64,000 nucleotides of DNA. Origin: Agromyces sp. Leaf222 (lineage in GTDB: Bacteria; Actinomycetota; Actinomycetes; Actinomycetales; Microbacteriaceae). A model generated the notes under the pieces. The model ran no database searches. It saw only the letters and a program-made list of their open reading frames with translations, and was not told the origin of the DNA. Shown here one piece after another: positions 1 to 6,907 of this stretch (its first letter is position 1; each line of letters begins with the position of its first letter). The position numbers were made by a program, and so were the translations under genes. The DNA lies in contig NZ_LMKQ01000002.1 in NCBI RefSeq assembly GCF_001421565.1, positions 62,001 to 126,000 on the forward strand, in the 5' to 3' direction.

Positions 1-1
1 G

Positions 2-235
2 CTGGTGAAGATCGCGGGCTACCACGGCGCGTTCGTGCTGCTCTACTTCATTCCGATCGTGAACATCGTCGCCGCGATCATCGTCGCCTTCGGCGTCGGG
101 CGGGCATTCGGCAAGGGCGGCGTCTTCAGCTTCTTCCTGCTGTTCTGGTTCTCGCTCATCGGATACCTCATCGTCGGCCTCGGCTCATCGAAGTACCTCG
201 GCCCCGGCGGTCGCTCCGGCCTCGTCACGGCCTGA
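2..235 (+). CDS. C-terminal part of a small membrane protein (DUF5684-like), cut by window edge
   Basis: The frame is open from the first bases, so the true start lies outside the window. About 77 residues remain. They form two hydrophobic membrane segments (around YFIPIVNIVAAIIVAFGV and FFLLFWFSLIGYLIVGLG) joined by a short GRAFGKGG loop and ended by a Gly-rich tail. The spacing and the LGSSKYLGP ending resemble the C-terminal part of DUF5684-type actinobacterial membrane proteins. No function is known for that family. Family assignment is from memory of the pattern and is tentative. Confidence 0.6.
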   Translation: MVKIAGYHGAFVLLYFIPIVNIVAAIIVAFGVGRAFGKGGVFSFFLLFWFSLIGYLIVGLGSSKYLGPGGRSGLVTA

Positions 236-318
236 GCCTCTCCCGTTCGCGCCCGGTCTGCACGCGCAGCCCGGGGCGCGTCGCATTCGGTGGCCGGATG
301 CCGCGGGATGATGGATCC

Positions 319-756
319 ATGCCTGCCGCCCACCGTCCCGGTCTTCGGGTCGACTCCGCACTCACGATTCCCGAGTCGGAGCTGTCGTGGCGGTTCTCGC
401 GGTCGTCGGGCCCCGGCGGGCAGGGCGTGAACACGGCCGACTCCCGAGCGGAGCTGGTCTGGGATGTCGCGGGCTCCGCCGTGCTCTCGCCGCTGCAGCG
501 CGAGCGGCTCCTCGAGCGCCTGGGCAGTCGCCTGGTCGACGGCGTGCTGACGATCGCGGCATCCGAGCATCGCGCGCAACTGCGCAACCGGGATGCCGCG
601 CGGGAGCGGCTCGCCGCGCTCGTGGCCGAAGCCCTGCGGCCGCCGTCGCCGAAGCGACGGGCGACGAAGCCGAGTCGTGGCTCGAAGGAGCGTCGCCTCG
701 ATGCGAAGAAGCGGCGCACCGACGTCAAGCGACTGCGGCGCCCGCCTCACGACTGA
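319..756 (+). CDS. arfB: ArfB-like peptidyl-tRNA hydrolase / ribosome rescue factor
   Basis: A 145-residue protein with the class-I release-factor catalytic motif GGQ in the context SGPGGQGVNTADSR near residue 38. A Lys/Arg-rich tail (PSPKRRATKPSRGSKERRLDAKK region) follows, as in ArfB/YaeJ, where the tail enters the empty mRNA channel of stalled ribosomes and GGQ hydrolyses the peptidyl-tRNA. There is no codon-recognition domain, which separates it from RF1/RF2. The ATG at 319 follows GGGATGATGG; an in-frame ATG at 298 would add seven residues. It stands alone, convergent with the next gene. Confidence 0.88.
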   Translation: MPAAHRPGLRVDSALTIPESELSWRFSRSSGPGGQGVNTADSRAELVWDVAGSAVLSPLQRERLLERLGSRLVDGVLTIAASEHRAQLRNRDAARERLAALVAEALRPPSPKRRATKPSRGSKERRLDAKKRRTDVKRLRRPPHD

Positions 757-792
757 TGAGCGAGACGGGCGCCGGCCCGGGAAGTCGGAAGC

Positions 793-1206
793 TCAGGCCG
801 CGAGCGGAGTGAGCTGCAACACCGGGATCCGGCGATCGGTCTTCTCGAGGTAGTCGCCGAACTGCGGCTCCTCGGCCACGATCGCCGCGTATGCCTGCTG
901 CCATTCGTCGTCAGAGATCTGCGTCGCCGTCACCGTCTGCGTCACGACCTCGCCGTCGACGAGCGCCTCGAGCTCGAACGTCGGGTTCGCGCGCAGGTTG
1001 TGGTACCAGGCGGGGTTCTCGGGCGAGCCGCCCTTCGACGCCACGACGCGCCACCCGTGCTCGTTGCGGAAGCCGACGACGGGATTCAGGTGCGTCTCAC
1101 CCGACTTCGCCCCGATCGAGTGCAGGATGACCAGCTTCGGACCCCAGTAGTTCTCGGTGCCGTTGCTGTTGCGGAACTTCTCTATGACGTCTTCATTCCA
1201 ACCCAT
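793..1206 (-). CDS. F420-dependent nitroreductase (Ddn) family protein
   Basis: A 137-residue split-barrel protein of the deazaflavin-dependent nitroreductase family. It has the family pattern LVILHSIGAKSGETHLNPV, then a VVASKGGSPENPAWYHNL loop that in Ddn-like proteins contacts F420, and the segment NLRANPTFELE. Such enzymes move hydride from reduced F420 to quinones or nitro-compounds, but the substrate here is unknown. I prefer the ATG at 1206 (MGWNEDVIEKF); an earlier in-frame start at 1218 is possible. It is divergent from paaJ and shares that upstream region, so it could be affected by the operator at 1314-1335. Confidence 0.85.
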   Translation of the reverse strand: MGWNEDVIEKFRNSNGTENYWGPKLVILHSIGAKSGETHLNPVVGFRNEHGWRVVASKGGSPENPAWYHNLRANPTFELEALVDGEVVTQTVTATQISDDEWQQAYAAIVAEEPQFGDYLEKTDRRIPVLQLTPLAA

Positions 1207-1313
1207 GCAGTGGGGCAACGCAGGCGCATCCCGGAATCTTCCCGAGGGCGCCGTGATCGGAGCCGGGACATGATCGCGGTGGCGGCCTCGCCCGTGAGCG
1301 TGCCATAATTACT

Positions 1314-1335
1314 TCCTGAACGGTCGGTCACTAAT
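1314..1335. promoter_or_regulatory. Putative PaaR operator in front of paaJ
   Basis: The segment contains CTGAACGGTCGGTCAC, almost the same as CCGAACGGTCGGTCAG before paaR (9727) and close to ACTGAACGATCGGTTAG between paaI and paaA (11638). A CATAAT hexamer at 1304-1309 could be the -10 element, placing the operator over the start of transcription. TetR-type PaaR proteins bind such ACCGACCGTTCGGT-like palindromes in other actinobacteria and proteobacteria. Recurrence at three paa promoters is seen; PaaR binding is inferred. Confidence 0.7.
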
Positions 1336-1382
1336 TCGATCGGACACGAACTTCGAAACGGACGATGACGTCAGGAGAGCAG

Positions 1383-2582
1383 ATGGCCGAGGCCTACCTC
1401 GTCGGAGGCGTGCGCACGCCCGTCGGTCGATACGGGGGCGCGCTCGCGAGCGTGCGGCCCGACGACCTCGCCGCGCTCGTGGTCGGTGAACTCGTGCGCC
1501 GCGTCGGCCTCGACGCCGCCGGGGAGCTCGGCGCGATCGACGAGGTCATCCTCGGCGCCGCCAACCAGGCGGGCGAAGACAACCGCAACGTCGCCCGCAT
1601 GGCGGTGCTGCTCGCGGGGCTCCCCGATGAGGTGTCCGGCATCACGGTCAACCGCCTCTGCGCCTCGGGCATGTCGGCGATCACGATGGCGGCCCAGGCG
1701 ATCCGCGCCGGCGACGCCGACCTCATCATCGCGGGCGGCGTCGAGTCGATGACACGGGCGCCATGGGTGCAGGCCAAGCCCGAGAAGGCGTGGGCGCGTC
1801 CGGGTGCCGCCTACGACACCTCGATCGGCTGGCGGTTCCCGAATCCCGAGCTGCTCGCCCGCGACAAGGCCACCTACGCGATGCCCGAGACCGCTGAAGA
1901 GGTCGCCAGGATCGACGGCATCACACGCGAGGAGGCCGACGCCTTCGCGCTGCGCAGCCAGCAGCGCGCCGCCGCCGCGATCGCCGCGGGCCGGTTCGAG
2001 GCGGAGATCGTCGGCGTGCCCACCCACCGCGGCGAGGTGCTCGTCGACGAGGGCCCACGCCCCGAGACGACGCTCGAGGCGCTCGCCCGCCTGCGTCCGG
2101 TCGTCGCCGGCGGCTCGGTCGTCACGGCGGGCAACTCCAGCGCGTTGAACGACGGCGCCTCCGCGATCCTCGTCGCGAGCGCCGAGGCGGTCGAGCGGCT
2201 CGGACTCACGCCCCGTGCCCGGGTCGTCGTCGGCGCCTCCGCCGGCCTCGCGCCCGAGATCATGGGCCTCGGACCCGTTCCGGCGACCGAGAAGGCGCTC
2301 GAGCGCGCGGGCATCGACCTCGACGAGATCGGGTCGATCGAACTCAACGAGGCCTTCGCGACGCAGTCCCTCGCCTGCATCCGTCGCCTCGGACTCGACC
2401 CCGAACGCGTCAATGCCGACGGCGGGGCGATCGCCCTGGGGCATCCGCTCGGCTCGTCGGGCTCGCGACTGATCGTCACCCTGCTCGGCCGCATGGAGCG
2501 CGAGGGCTCGCGCTACGGCCTCGCGACCATGTGCGTCGGCGTCGGCCAGGGCTCGGCCCTCATCGTGGAGCGGCTCTCATGA
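1383..2582 (+). CDS. paaJ: Beta-ketoadipyl-CoA / 3-oxo-5,6-dehydrosuberyl-CoA thiolase
   Basis: A 399-residue thiolase. The nucleophilic cysteine lies in NRLCASGMSAI, the His motif is GGAIALGHPLGSSGSR, and the second catalytic cysteine is in MCVGVGQGSALI near the C-terminus, all as expected for acetyl-CoA acyltransferases. In the paa pathway PaaJ acts twice, cleaving 3-oxo-5,6-dehydrosuberyl-CoA and 3-oxoadipyl-CoA to release acetyl-CoA. The ATG at 1383 follows AGGAGAGCAG; an in-frame ATG at 1365 lacks such a site. Its stop overlaps the start of paaF (ATGA), so paaJFH are translationally coupled. The PaaJ name rests on context, since thiolases are similar across pathways. Confidence 0.9.
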   Translation: MAEAYLVGGVRTPVGRYGGALASVRPDDLAALVVGELVRRVGLDAAGELGAIDEVILGAANQAGEDNRNVARMAVLLAGLPDEVSGITVNRLCASGMSAITMAAQAIRAGDADLIIAGGVESMTRAPWVQAKPEKAWARPGAAYDTSIGWRFPNPELLARDKATYAMPETAEEVARIDGITREEADAFALRSQQRAAAAIAAGRFEAEIVGVPTHRGEVLVDEGPRPETTLEALARLRPVVAGGSVVTAGNSSALNDGASAILVASAEAVERLGLTPRARVVVGASAGLAPEIMGLGPVPATEKALERAGIDLDEIGSIELNEAFATQSLACIRRLGLDPERVNADGGAIALGHPLGSSGSRLIVTLLGRMEREGSRYGLATMCVGVGQGSALIVERLS

Positions 2583-3361
2583 CGGATGCCGCAGCCGGCA
2601 GCCCGACGCCCGCCGACGTTCCCGACGACTCCCCGCTGCGCATCGAGCGGCGTGCCGACCGGGTGGTCGCGACGCTCAACCGGCCAGGCGTGCGCAACGC
2701 GATCGACCAGCGCACCATCGACGCCCTGCACGTGCTGTGCGCCGAGCTCGAGGCGATCCCGCGCATCCTGATCCTCACCGGCACGGGCGGGGTGTTCGCG
2801 TCGGGCGCCGACATCGCCGAGCTGCGCGAGCGTCGCGCCGACGACGCGCGCCGGGGCATCAACGCGAACGCGTTCATCCGCGTCGCCGAGCTGCCCATGC
2901 CCGTCATCGCCGCGCTCGACGGCTACGCCCTCGGCGGCGGGGCCGAGCTCGCGTATGCGGCCGACATCCGCATCGCCACGTCGTCGCTGAAGATCGGCAA
3001 CCCCGAGACCGGGCTCGGCATCCTCGCCGCGGCGGGCGCGAGCTGGCGGCTCAAGGAGATCGTCGGCGACGCGCGCGCGGCCGAGCTGCTGCTCACCGGG
3101 CGCACCGTCGAGGCCGACGAGGCCCTCGCGATCGGGCTCGTCAGCTCGCTGCATCCGCAGGCGTCCCTCCTCGACGCGGCGCATGCGATCGCCGACCGTA
3201 TCGCCCGCAACGACCGCGATGCGACCATCGCGACGAAGCGCGTGTTCCGAGCGCCGCGCGCGGAGCATCCCGTGGCCGACCTCGAGGCCCAGGCCGTGCT
3301 CTTCGAGAGCCCCGAGAAGTTCCGCCGCATGACCGAGTTCCTCGAGAGGAAGCAGAAGTGA
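2579..3361 (+). CDS. paaF: Enoyl-CoA hydratase, 2,3-dehydroadipyl-CoA hydratase
   Basis: A 260-residue crotonase-fold protein. The oxyanion-hole segments are ASGADIAEL and GYALGGGAELAYAADIRIA, and the second acidic region is KIGNPETGLGI, with Glu at both positions used by hydratases. The C-terminal FLERKQK is typical of the fold. PaaF hydrates 2,3-dehydroadipyl-CoA to 3-hydroxyadipyl-CoA. It overlaps both neighbours by four bases (ATGA with paaJ, GTGA with paaH). An N-terminal extension of about 20 residues rich in Ala and Pro precedes the fold. Confidence 0.88.
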   Translation: MTDAAAGSPTPADVPDDSPLRIERRADRVVATLNRPGVRNAIDQRTIDALHVLCAELEAIPRILILTGTGGVFASGADIAELRERRADDARRGINANAFIRVAELPMPVIAALDGYALGGGAELAYAADIRIATSSLKIGNPETGLGILAAAGASWRLKEIVGDARAAELLLTGRTVEADEALAIGLVSSLHPQASLLDAAHAIADRIARNDRDATIATKRVFRAPRAEHPVADLEAQAVLFESPEKFRRMTEFLERKQK

Positions 3362-4233
3362 GCGACCGCCTGACCAACGCCGGAGCCCCGCGCGACGTCG
3401 GCGTGCTCGGCGGTGGCCGCATGGGCGCGGGCATCGCGCACGCGTTCCTCCTCGCCGGGTCGCGCGTCACCGTCGTCGAACGCGATGCGGATGCCGCGGC
3501 CGCGGCGAGGGCGCGCGTGCTCGAGTCCGTCGCGGCATCCGTCGCCCGCGGCACCGCCGACGAGGGCGCCGAGGCGATCGGTGCGCGATTCGCCGTGAGC
3601 ACCGAGGTCGGCGCGTTCGCGACCTGCGGCCTCGTGGTCGAGGCCGTGCCCGAGCAGCTCGAGCTGAAGATCGACGCCCTGACCCGGGTCGAGGCGGTGC
3701 TCGCCGACGACGCGGCGCTCGCCTCGAACACGTCGTCGATCTCGATCGACGAGCTCGCGACGCTGCTCGAACGCCCCTCGCGGTTCCTCGGCATGCACTT
3801 CTTCAATCCCGTGCCCGCGTCGGCGCTCGTCGAGATCGTGCGCGGGCGCGCCACCGAGCCGACGCTCGTCGACGCGTCGCGCGACTGGGTGCGCGCCATC
3901 GGCAAGACGCCGATCGTGGTCGCCGACGCCCCGGGCTTCGCGTCGTCGCGCCTCGGCGTCGTGCTCGGCCTCGAGGCGATCCGCATGCTCGAGTCGGGCG
4001 TCGCCTCGGCTGAAGACATCGACCAGGCGATGACGCTCGGCTACAAGCATCCGGTCGGACCGCTTCGCCTGACCGACCTCGTGGGCCTCGACGTGCGACT
4101 CGGCATCGCCGAGTACCTCGCCTCGACCCTCGGCGAACGCTTCGAGCCGCCGACCCTCATGCGCCGCATGGTCGCCGAGGGCAAGCTCGGCCGCAAGACG
4201 GGCGAGGGCTTCTACGTGTGGGACACCCCGTGA
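3358..4233 (+). CDS. paaH: 3-hydroxyadipyl-CoA dehydrogenase
   Basis: A 291-residue short 3-hydroxyacyl-CoA dehydrogenase. The N-terminal Rossmann motif is VGVLGGGRMGAGIAHAF, followed by ASNTSSISID and the HFFNPVP segment carrying the catalytic His. The C-terminal domain has YKHPVGPLRLTDLVGLD and ends GRKTGEGFYVW. It oxidises (S)-3-hydroxyadipyl-CoA with NAD+. The GTG start at 3358 overlaps the paaF stop. A hairpin-rich gap of 106 bases separates it from paaZ. Confidence 0.9.
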   Translation: MSDRLTNAGAPRDVGVLGGGRMGAGIAHAFLLAGSRVTVVERDADAAAAARARVLESVAASVARGTADEGAEAIGARFAVSTEVGAFATCGLVVEAVPEQLELKIDALTRVEAVLADDAALASNTSSISIDELATLLERPSRFLGMHFFNPVPASALVEIVRGRATEPTLVDASRDWVRAIGKTPIVVADAPGFASSRLGVVLGLEAIRMLESGVASAEDIDQAMTLGYKHPVGPLRLTDLVGLDVRLGIAEYLASTLGERFEPPTLMRRMVAEGKLGRKTGEGFYVWDTP

Positions 4234-4255
4234 GTGCTCGCGACCAACTCCTCCT

Positions 4256-4312
4256 CGAGAAGTCGCGAATGGCGACCTCCGCCACCCTGACATCGCCATC
4301 TGCGACGTCTCG
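4256..4312 (+). other. Imperfect 20-bp inverted repeat between paaH and paaZ
   Basis: The left arm at 4256-4275 (CGAGAAGTCGCGAATGGCGA) and the right arm at 4293-4312 pair at 17 of 20 positions around a 17-base loop. It begins 22 bases after the paaH stop and ends 27 bases before the paaZ start, with an AAAGG ribosome binding site in between. It could be an attenuator or an mRNA-processing or stability element that sets PaaZ level apart from PaaJFH. A dispersed repeat is also possible. Confidence 0.45.
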
Positions 4313-4339
4313 ACGTCCGTTCGAAGAAAGGCACCCCGA

Positions 4340-6439
4340 ATGATCACGATCCTGCCGAGCTACATCGAGGGCGCGTGGTGGACTCCGGATGCCGCGGGGT
4401 CGCCCGATGCGGCACCCGCGACCGAGGTGCGCGACGCGTCGACCGGCGAGGTCGTGGCGCGGGTCTCGACCGCCGGCCTCGACCACGGCGCCGCGCTCGA
4501 GTACGCGCGCACCGTCGGGCAGCGATCGCTCGGCGCCCTGACCTTCCACCAGCGGGCCGTGGTGCTGAAGCAGATGGCCCTCGCGCTCACCGAGCGCAAG
4601 CAGGAGCTCTACGAGCTGTCGAGCCGCACGGGCGCCACGAAGCAGGACTCGTGGGTCGACATCGACGGCGGCATCGGCGTGCTCTTCGCCTACTCGTCGA
4701 AGGGTCGCCGCGAGCTGCCGAATTCGCAGGTGTACGTCGACGGCGGTGTCGAGCCGCTCTCGAAGGACGGCTCGTTCCTCGGGCGGCACATCTACACGCG
4801 CCTGCCGGGCGTGGCCGTGCAGATCAACGCCTTCAACTTCCCGGTGTGGGGCTCGCTCGAGAAGTTCGCGCCCGCGTTCCTCGCGGGGGTGCCCAGCCTC
4901 GTCAAGCCCGCGACGCCGACCGGATACCTCGCCGAGGCGTTCGTGCGCATCCTCGTGGAGTCCGGGCTGCTGCCCGAGGGGTCGCTGCAACTCGTCTCGG
5001 GCAGCGTGCCCGACCTCTTCGACCACCTGCGGCTCGGCGACCTCGTCGCCTTCACCGGCTCGGCCTCGACGGCCGAGCGGCTGCGCGCGAACGACTCGGT
5101 GCAGACCGGCGGCGTGCGGTTCACGAGCGAGACCGACTCGATCAACGCCTCCGTGCTCGGTCCGGATGCCGTCGCCGGCACGCCGGAGTTCGACGCGTAC
5201 GTGAAGCAGCTCGTCGCCGAGATGACCACGAAGGCGGGGCAGAAGTGCACCGCGATCCGCCGGGCCGTTGTGCCCGCGGCATCCGTCGATGGGGTGATCG
5301 AGGCGGTGCGGGCGCGCATCGCCGAACGCGTCGTGATCGGCGACCCGCGGGTCGACGGCGTGACCATGGGCCCGCTCGCGTCGCTCGAGCAGCGCGACGA
5401 GGTGCTGCGCCAGGTGCGACGGCTCGCCGGTGAGGGCGGCGAGGTCGTGATCGGCTCCACCGAAGCGCCGAGCGTGCGGCTCGCCGACGGCTCGACGGGT
5501 GAAGCCTCCGACGGCGCGTTCGTCGAACCCGTCATGCTGCGGTTCGCGGATGCCGCGAGCCCCGCCCTGCACGAGGTCGAGGCGTTCGGGCCGGTGACCT
5601 CGATCGTCGGCTACGAGACCGTCGACGAGGCGGTGCGGCTCGTGGCACTCGGCGGTGGATCGCTCGTCACGAGCGTCGCGACGCACGACCCCGCGGTCGC
5701 CGTGGCGCTCGCCTCGGGCATCGCGGCCTACAACGGCCGACTGCTGCTGCTCGACCGCGACGACGCGCGCACCTCGACCGGCCACGGCTCGCCGCTGCCG
5801 AACCTCGTGCACGGTGGTCCGGGTCGTGCGGGCGGCGGCGAGGAGCTCGGCGGCATCCGCGCGGTGCTGCATCACATGCAGCGCACCGCGGTGCAGGGTT
5901 CGCCCGAGATGCTCACGGCCCTCACGGGCGTGTGGCATGCCGGCGCGACGTCGACCCCGTATGCCGACGCCGGCGAACCGCACCCGTTCCGCAAGTCGCT
6001 CGCCGAGCTGCGCATCGGCGACCAGGTCGTGTCGGGTTCGCGCACCGTGACGCTCGAGGACATCGAGACGTTCGCGCACTTCACCGGCGACACGTTCTAC
6101 GCCCACATGGACGAGGCCTCGGCCGCGGCCAACCCGTTCTTCCCTGGCCGGGTCGCGCACGGGTACCTGCTCGTGTCGTGGGCGGCCGGCCTCTTCGTCG
6201 ACGCCGCGCCCGGCCCGGTGCTCGCGAACTCCGGACTCGAGAACCTGCGCTTCGTGACGCCGGTCTCGCCGGGCGACTCGATTCGCGTCGAGCTCACGGC
6301 GAAGCAGATCACGCCGCGCGAGACCGACGAGTACGGCGAGGTGCGCTGGGACGCCGTGCTGCGCAACCAGCGCGACGAGCTCGTGGCCAGCTACGACGTG
6401 CTGACCCTCGTGGCGAAGGAGCTCGAGCCGGCGGCCTAG
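4340..6439 (+). CDS. paaZ: Bifunctional oxepin-CoA hydrolase / 3-oxo-5,6-dehydrosuberyl-CoA semialdehyde dehydrogenase
   Basis: A 699-residue two-domain enzyme of the length expected for PaaZ. Residues about 1-520 form an aldehyde dehydrogenase: INAFNFPVWG, AFTGSASTAERL, the catalytic cysteine in KAGQKCTAIRR, and EAFGPVTSIVGY. Residues about 550-690 form a MaoC-like (R)-hydratase with HFTGDTFYAHMDEA and NPFFPGRVAHGYLL, which opens the oxepin ring. The product is then oxidised with NADP+. It is preceded by AAAGG before an ATG. The fused domains indicate the aerobic CoA-epoxide route rather than the split version seen in some bacteria. Confidence 0.95.
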   Translation: MITILPSYIEGAWWTPDAAGSPDAAPATEVRDASTGEVVARVSTAGLDHGAALEYARTVGQRSLGALTFHQRAVVLKQMALALTERKQELYELSSRTGATKQDSWVDIDGGIGVLFAYSSKGRRELPNSQVYVDGGVEPLSKDGSFLGRHIYTRLPGVAVQINAFNFPVWGSLEKFAPAFLAGVPSLVKPATPTGYLAEAFVRILVESGLLPEGSLQLVSGSVPDLFDHLRLGDLVAFTGSASTAERLRANDSVQTGGVRFTSETDSINASVLGPDAVAGTPEFDAYVKQLVAEMTTKAGQKCTAIRRAVVPAASVDGVIEAVRARIAERVVIGDPRVDGVTMGPLASLEQRDEVLRQVRRLAGEGGEVVIGSTEAPSVRLADGSTGEASDGAFVEPVMLRFADAASPALHEVEAFGPVTSIVGYETVDEAVRLVALGGGSLVTSVATHDPAVAVALASGIAAYNGRLLLLDRDDARTSTGHGSPLPNLVHGGPGRAGGGEELGGIRAVLHHMQRTAVQGSPEMLTALTGVWHAGATSTPYADAGEPHPFRKSLAELRIGDQVVSGSRTVTLEDIETFAHFTGDTFYAHMDEASAAANPFFPGRVAHGYLLVSWAAGLFVDAAPGPVLANSGLENLRFVTPVSPGDSIRVELTAKQITPRETDEYGEVRWDAVLRNQRDELVASYDVLTLVAKELEPAA

Positions 6440-6790
6440 CGTCGCGCCGTGCCTGTGTCCTGCCCGTGCCAGTCGTGGGGGGCCTGCGTGCGGCGCCCGT
6501 TGCACTGCGCTCGCCGCCCACCGGACTGCGGTGCTCGTTCGGAACTCCACGATCCCGGGCGCGGCCTGGCCGCACGTTGTTCAGAATCGGTATGCCAGTT
6601 CCCCCTCAAATGGGAAACCCAGTGGTCGAGTGGCGGCGCGCACGCGAACACGGGCCCGTTCGTGTGGTGAGCGCGAGAGCGGAACATCGAGCCGAGGCGT
6701 GGATCCGACCCAGGCAGACGTGAGTCAGGGACGCGAGCAGAGGGCCGGAGCCCGAGCCGAGTCGTGCGTGGCGACCCTCAGACGCTCAGC
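6440..6790. other. Intergenic stretch with no recognisable gene
   Basis: Between the convergent paaZ and recQ genes lie about 440 bases. I see no plausible coding frame: short open frames on both strands have Arg/Ser-rich shadow composition and no good ribosome binding site. Bases 6570-6625 are less GC-rich than their surroundings (TTGTTCAGAATCGG, CCCCCTCAAATGGG) and may hold termination or promoter signals. The right end merges into the 39-bp tandem repeats. Confidence 0.5.
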
Positions 6791-6907
6791 CTCACGGGCG
6801 GGTGCCAGCCGCGCAGTGCGACTCTCAGGCTCACGGGCGGGTGCCAGCCGCGCAGTGCGACTCTCAGCCTCGCGGGCGGGTGTCAGCCGCGGAGTGCGAG
6901 CACGAAC
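6791..6907. repeat. 39-bp tandem repeat, three copies, overlapping the 3' end of recQ
   Basis: Copies lie at 6791-6829, 6830-6868 and 6869-6907. The first two are nearly identical; the third differs at a few positions and contains the last codons and the TGA stop of recQ. In copies 1 and 2 the base corresponding to that stop reads CCA instead of TCA on the + strand (TGG instead of TGA in the gene direction). The period is a multiple of three. It looks like a local duplication of the gene end. Confidence 0.9.

Noticed and set aside
4157..6550. Long open frame of about 800 codons on the - strand opposite paaZ
   Set aside because: Arg/His-rich shadow of paaZ with no motif and no ribosome binding site; paaZ is certain on the other strand.
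6440..6882. Small genes in the paaZ-recQ gap
   Set aside because: The open frames are short, Arg/Ser-rich, overlap on both strands and lack ribosome binding sites.
6791..6907. CRISPR-like array at the tandem repeats near recQ
   Set aside because: The copies abut directly without spacers, only three copies exist, and no cas genes lie nearby. The same reasoning excludes the arrays at 29461 and 45956.
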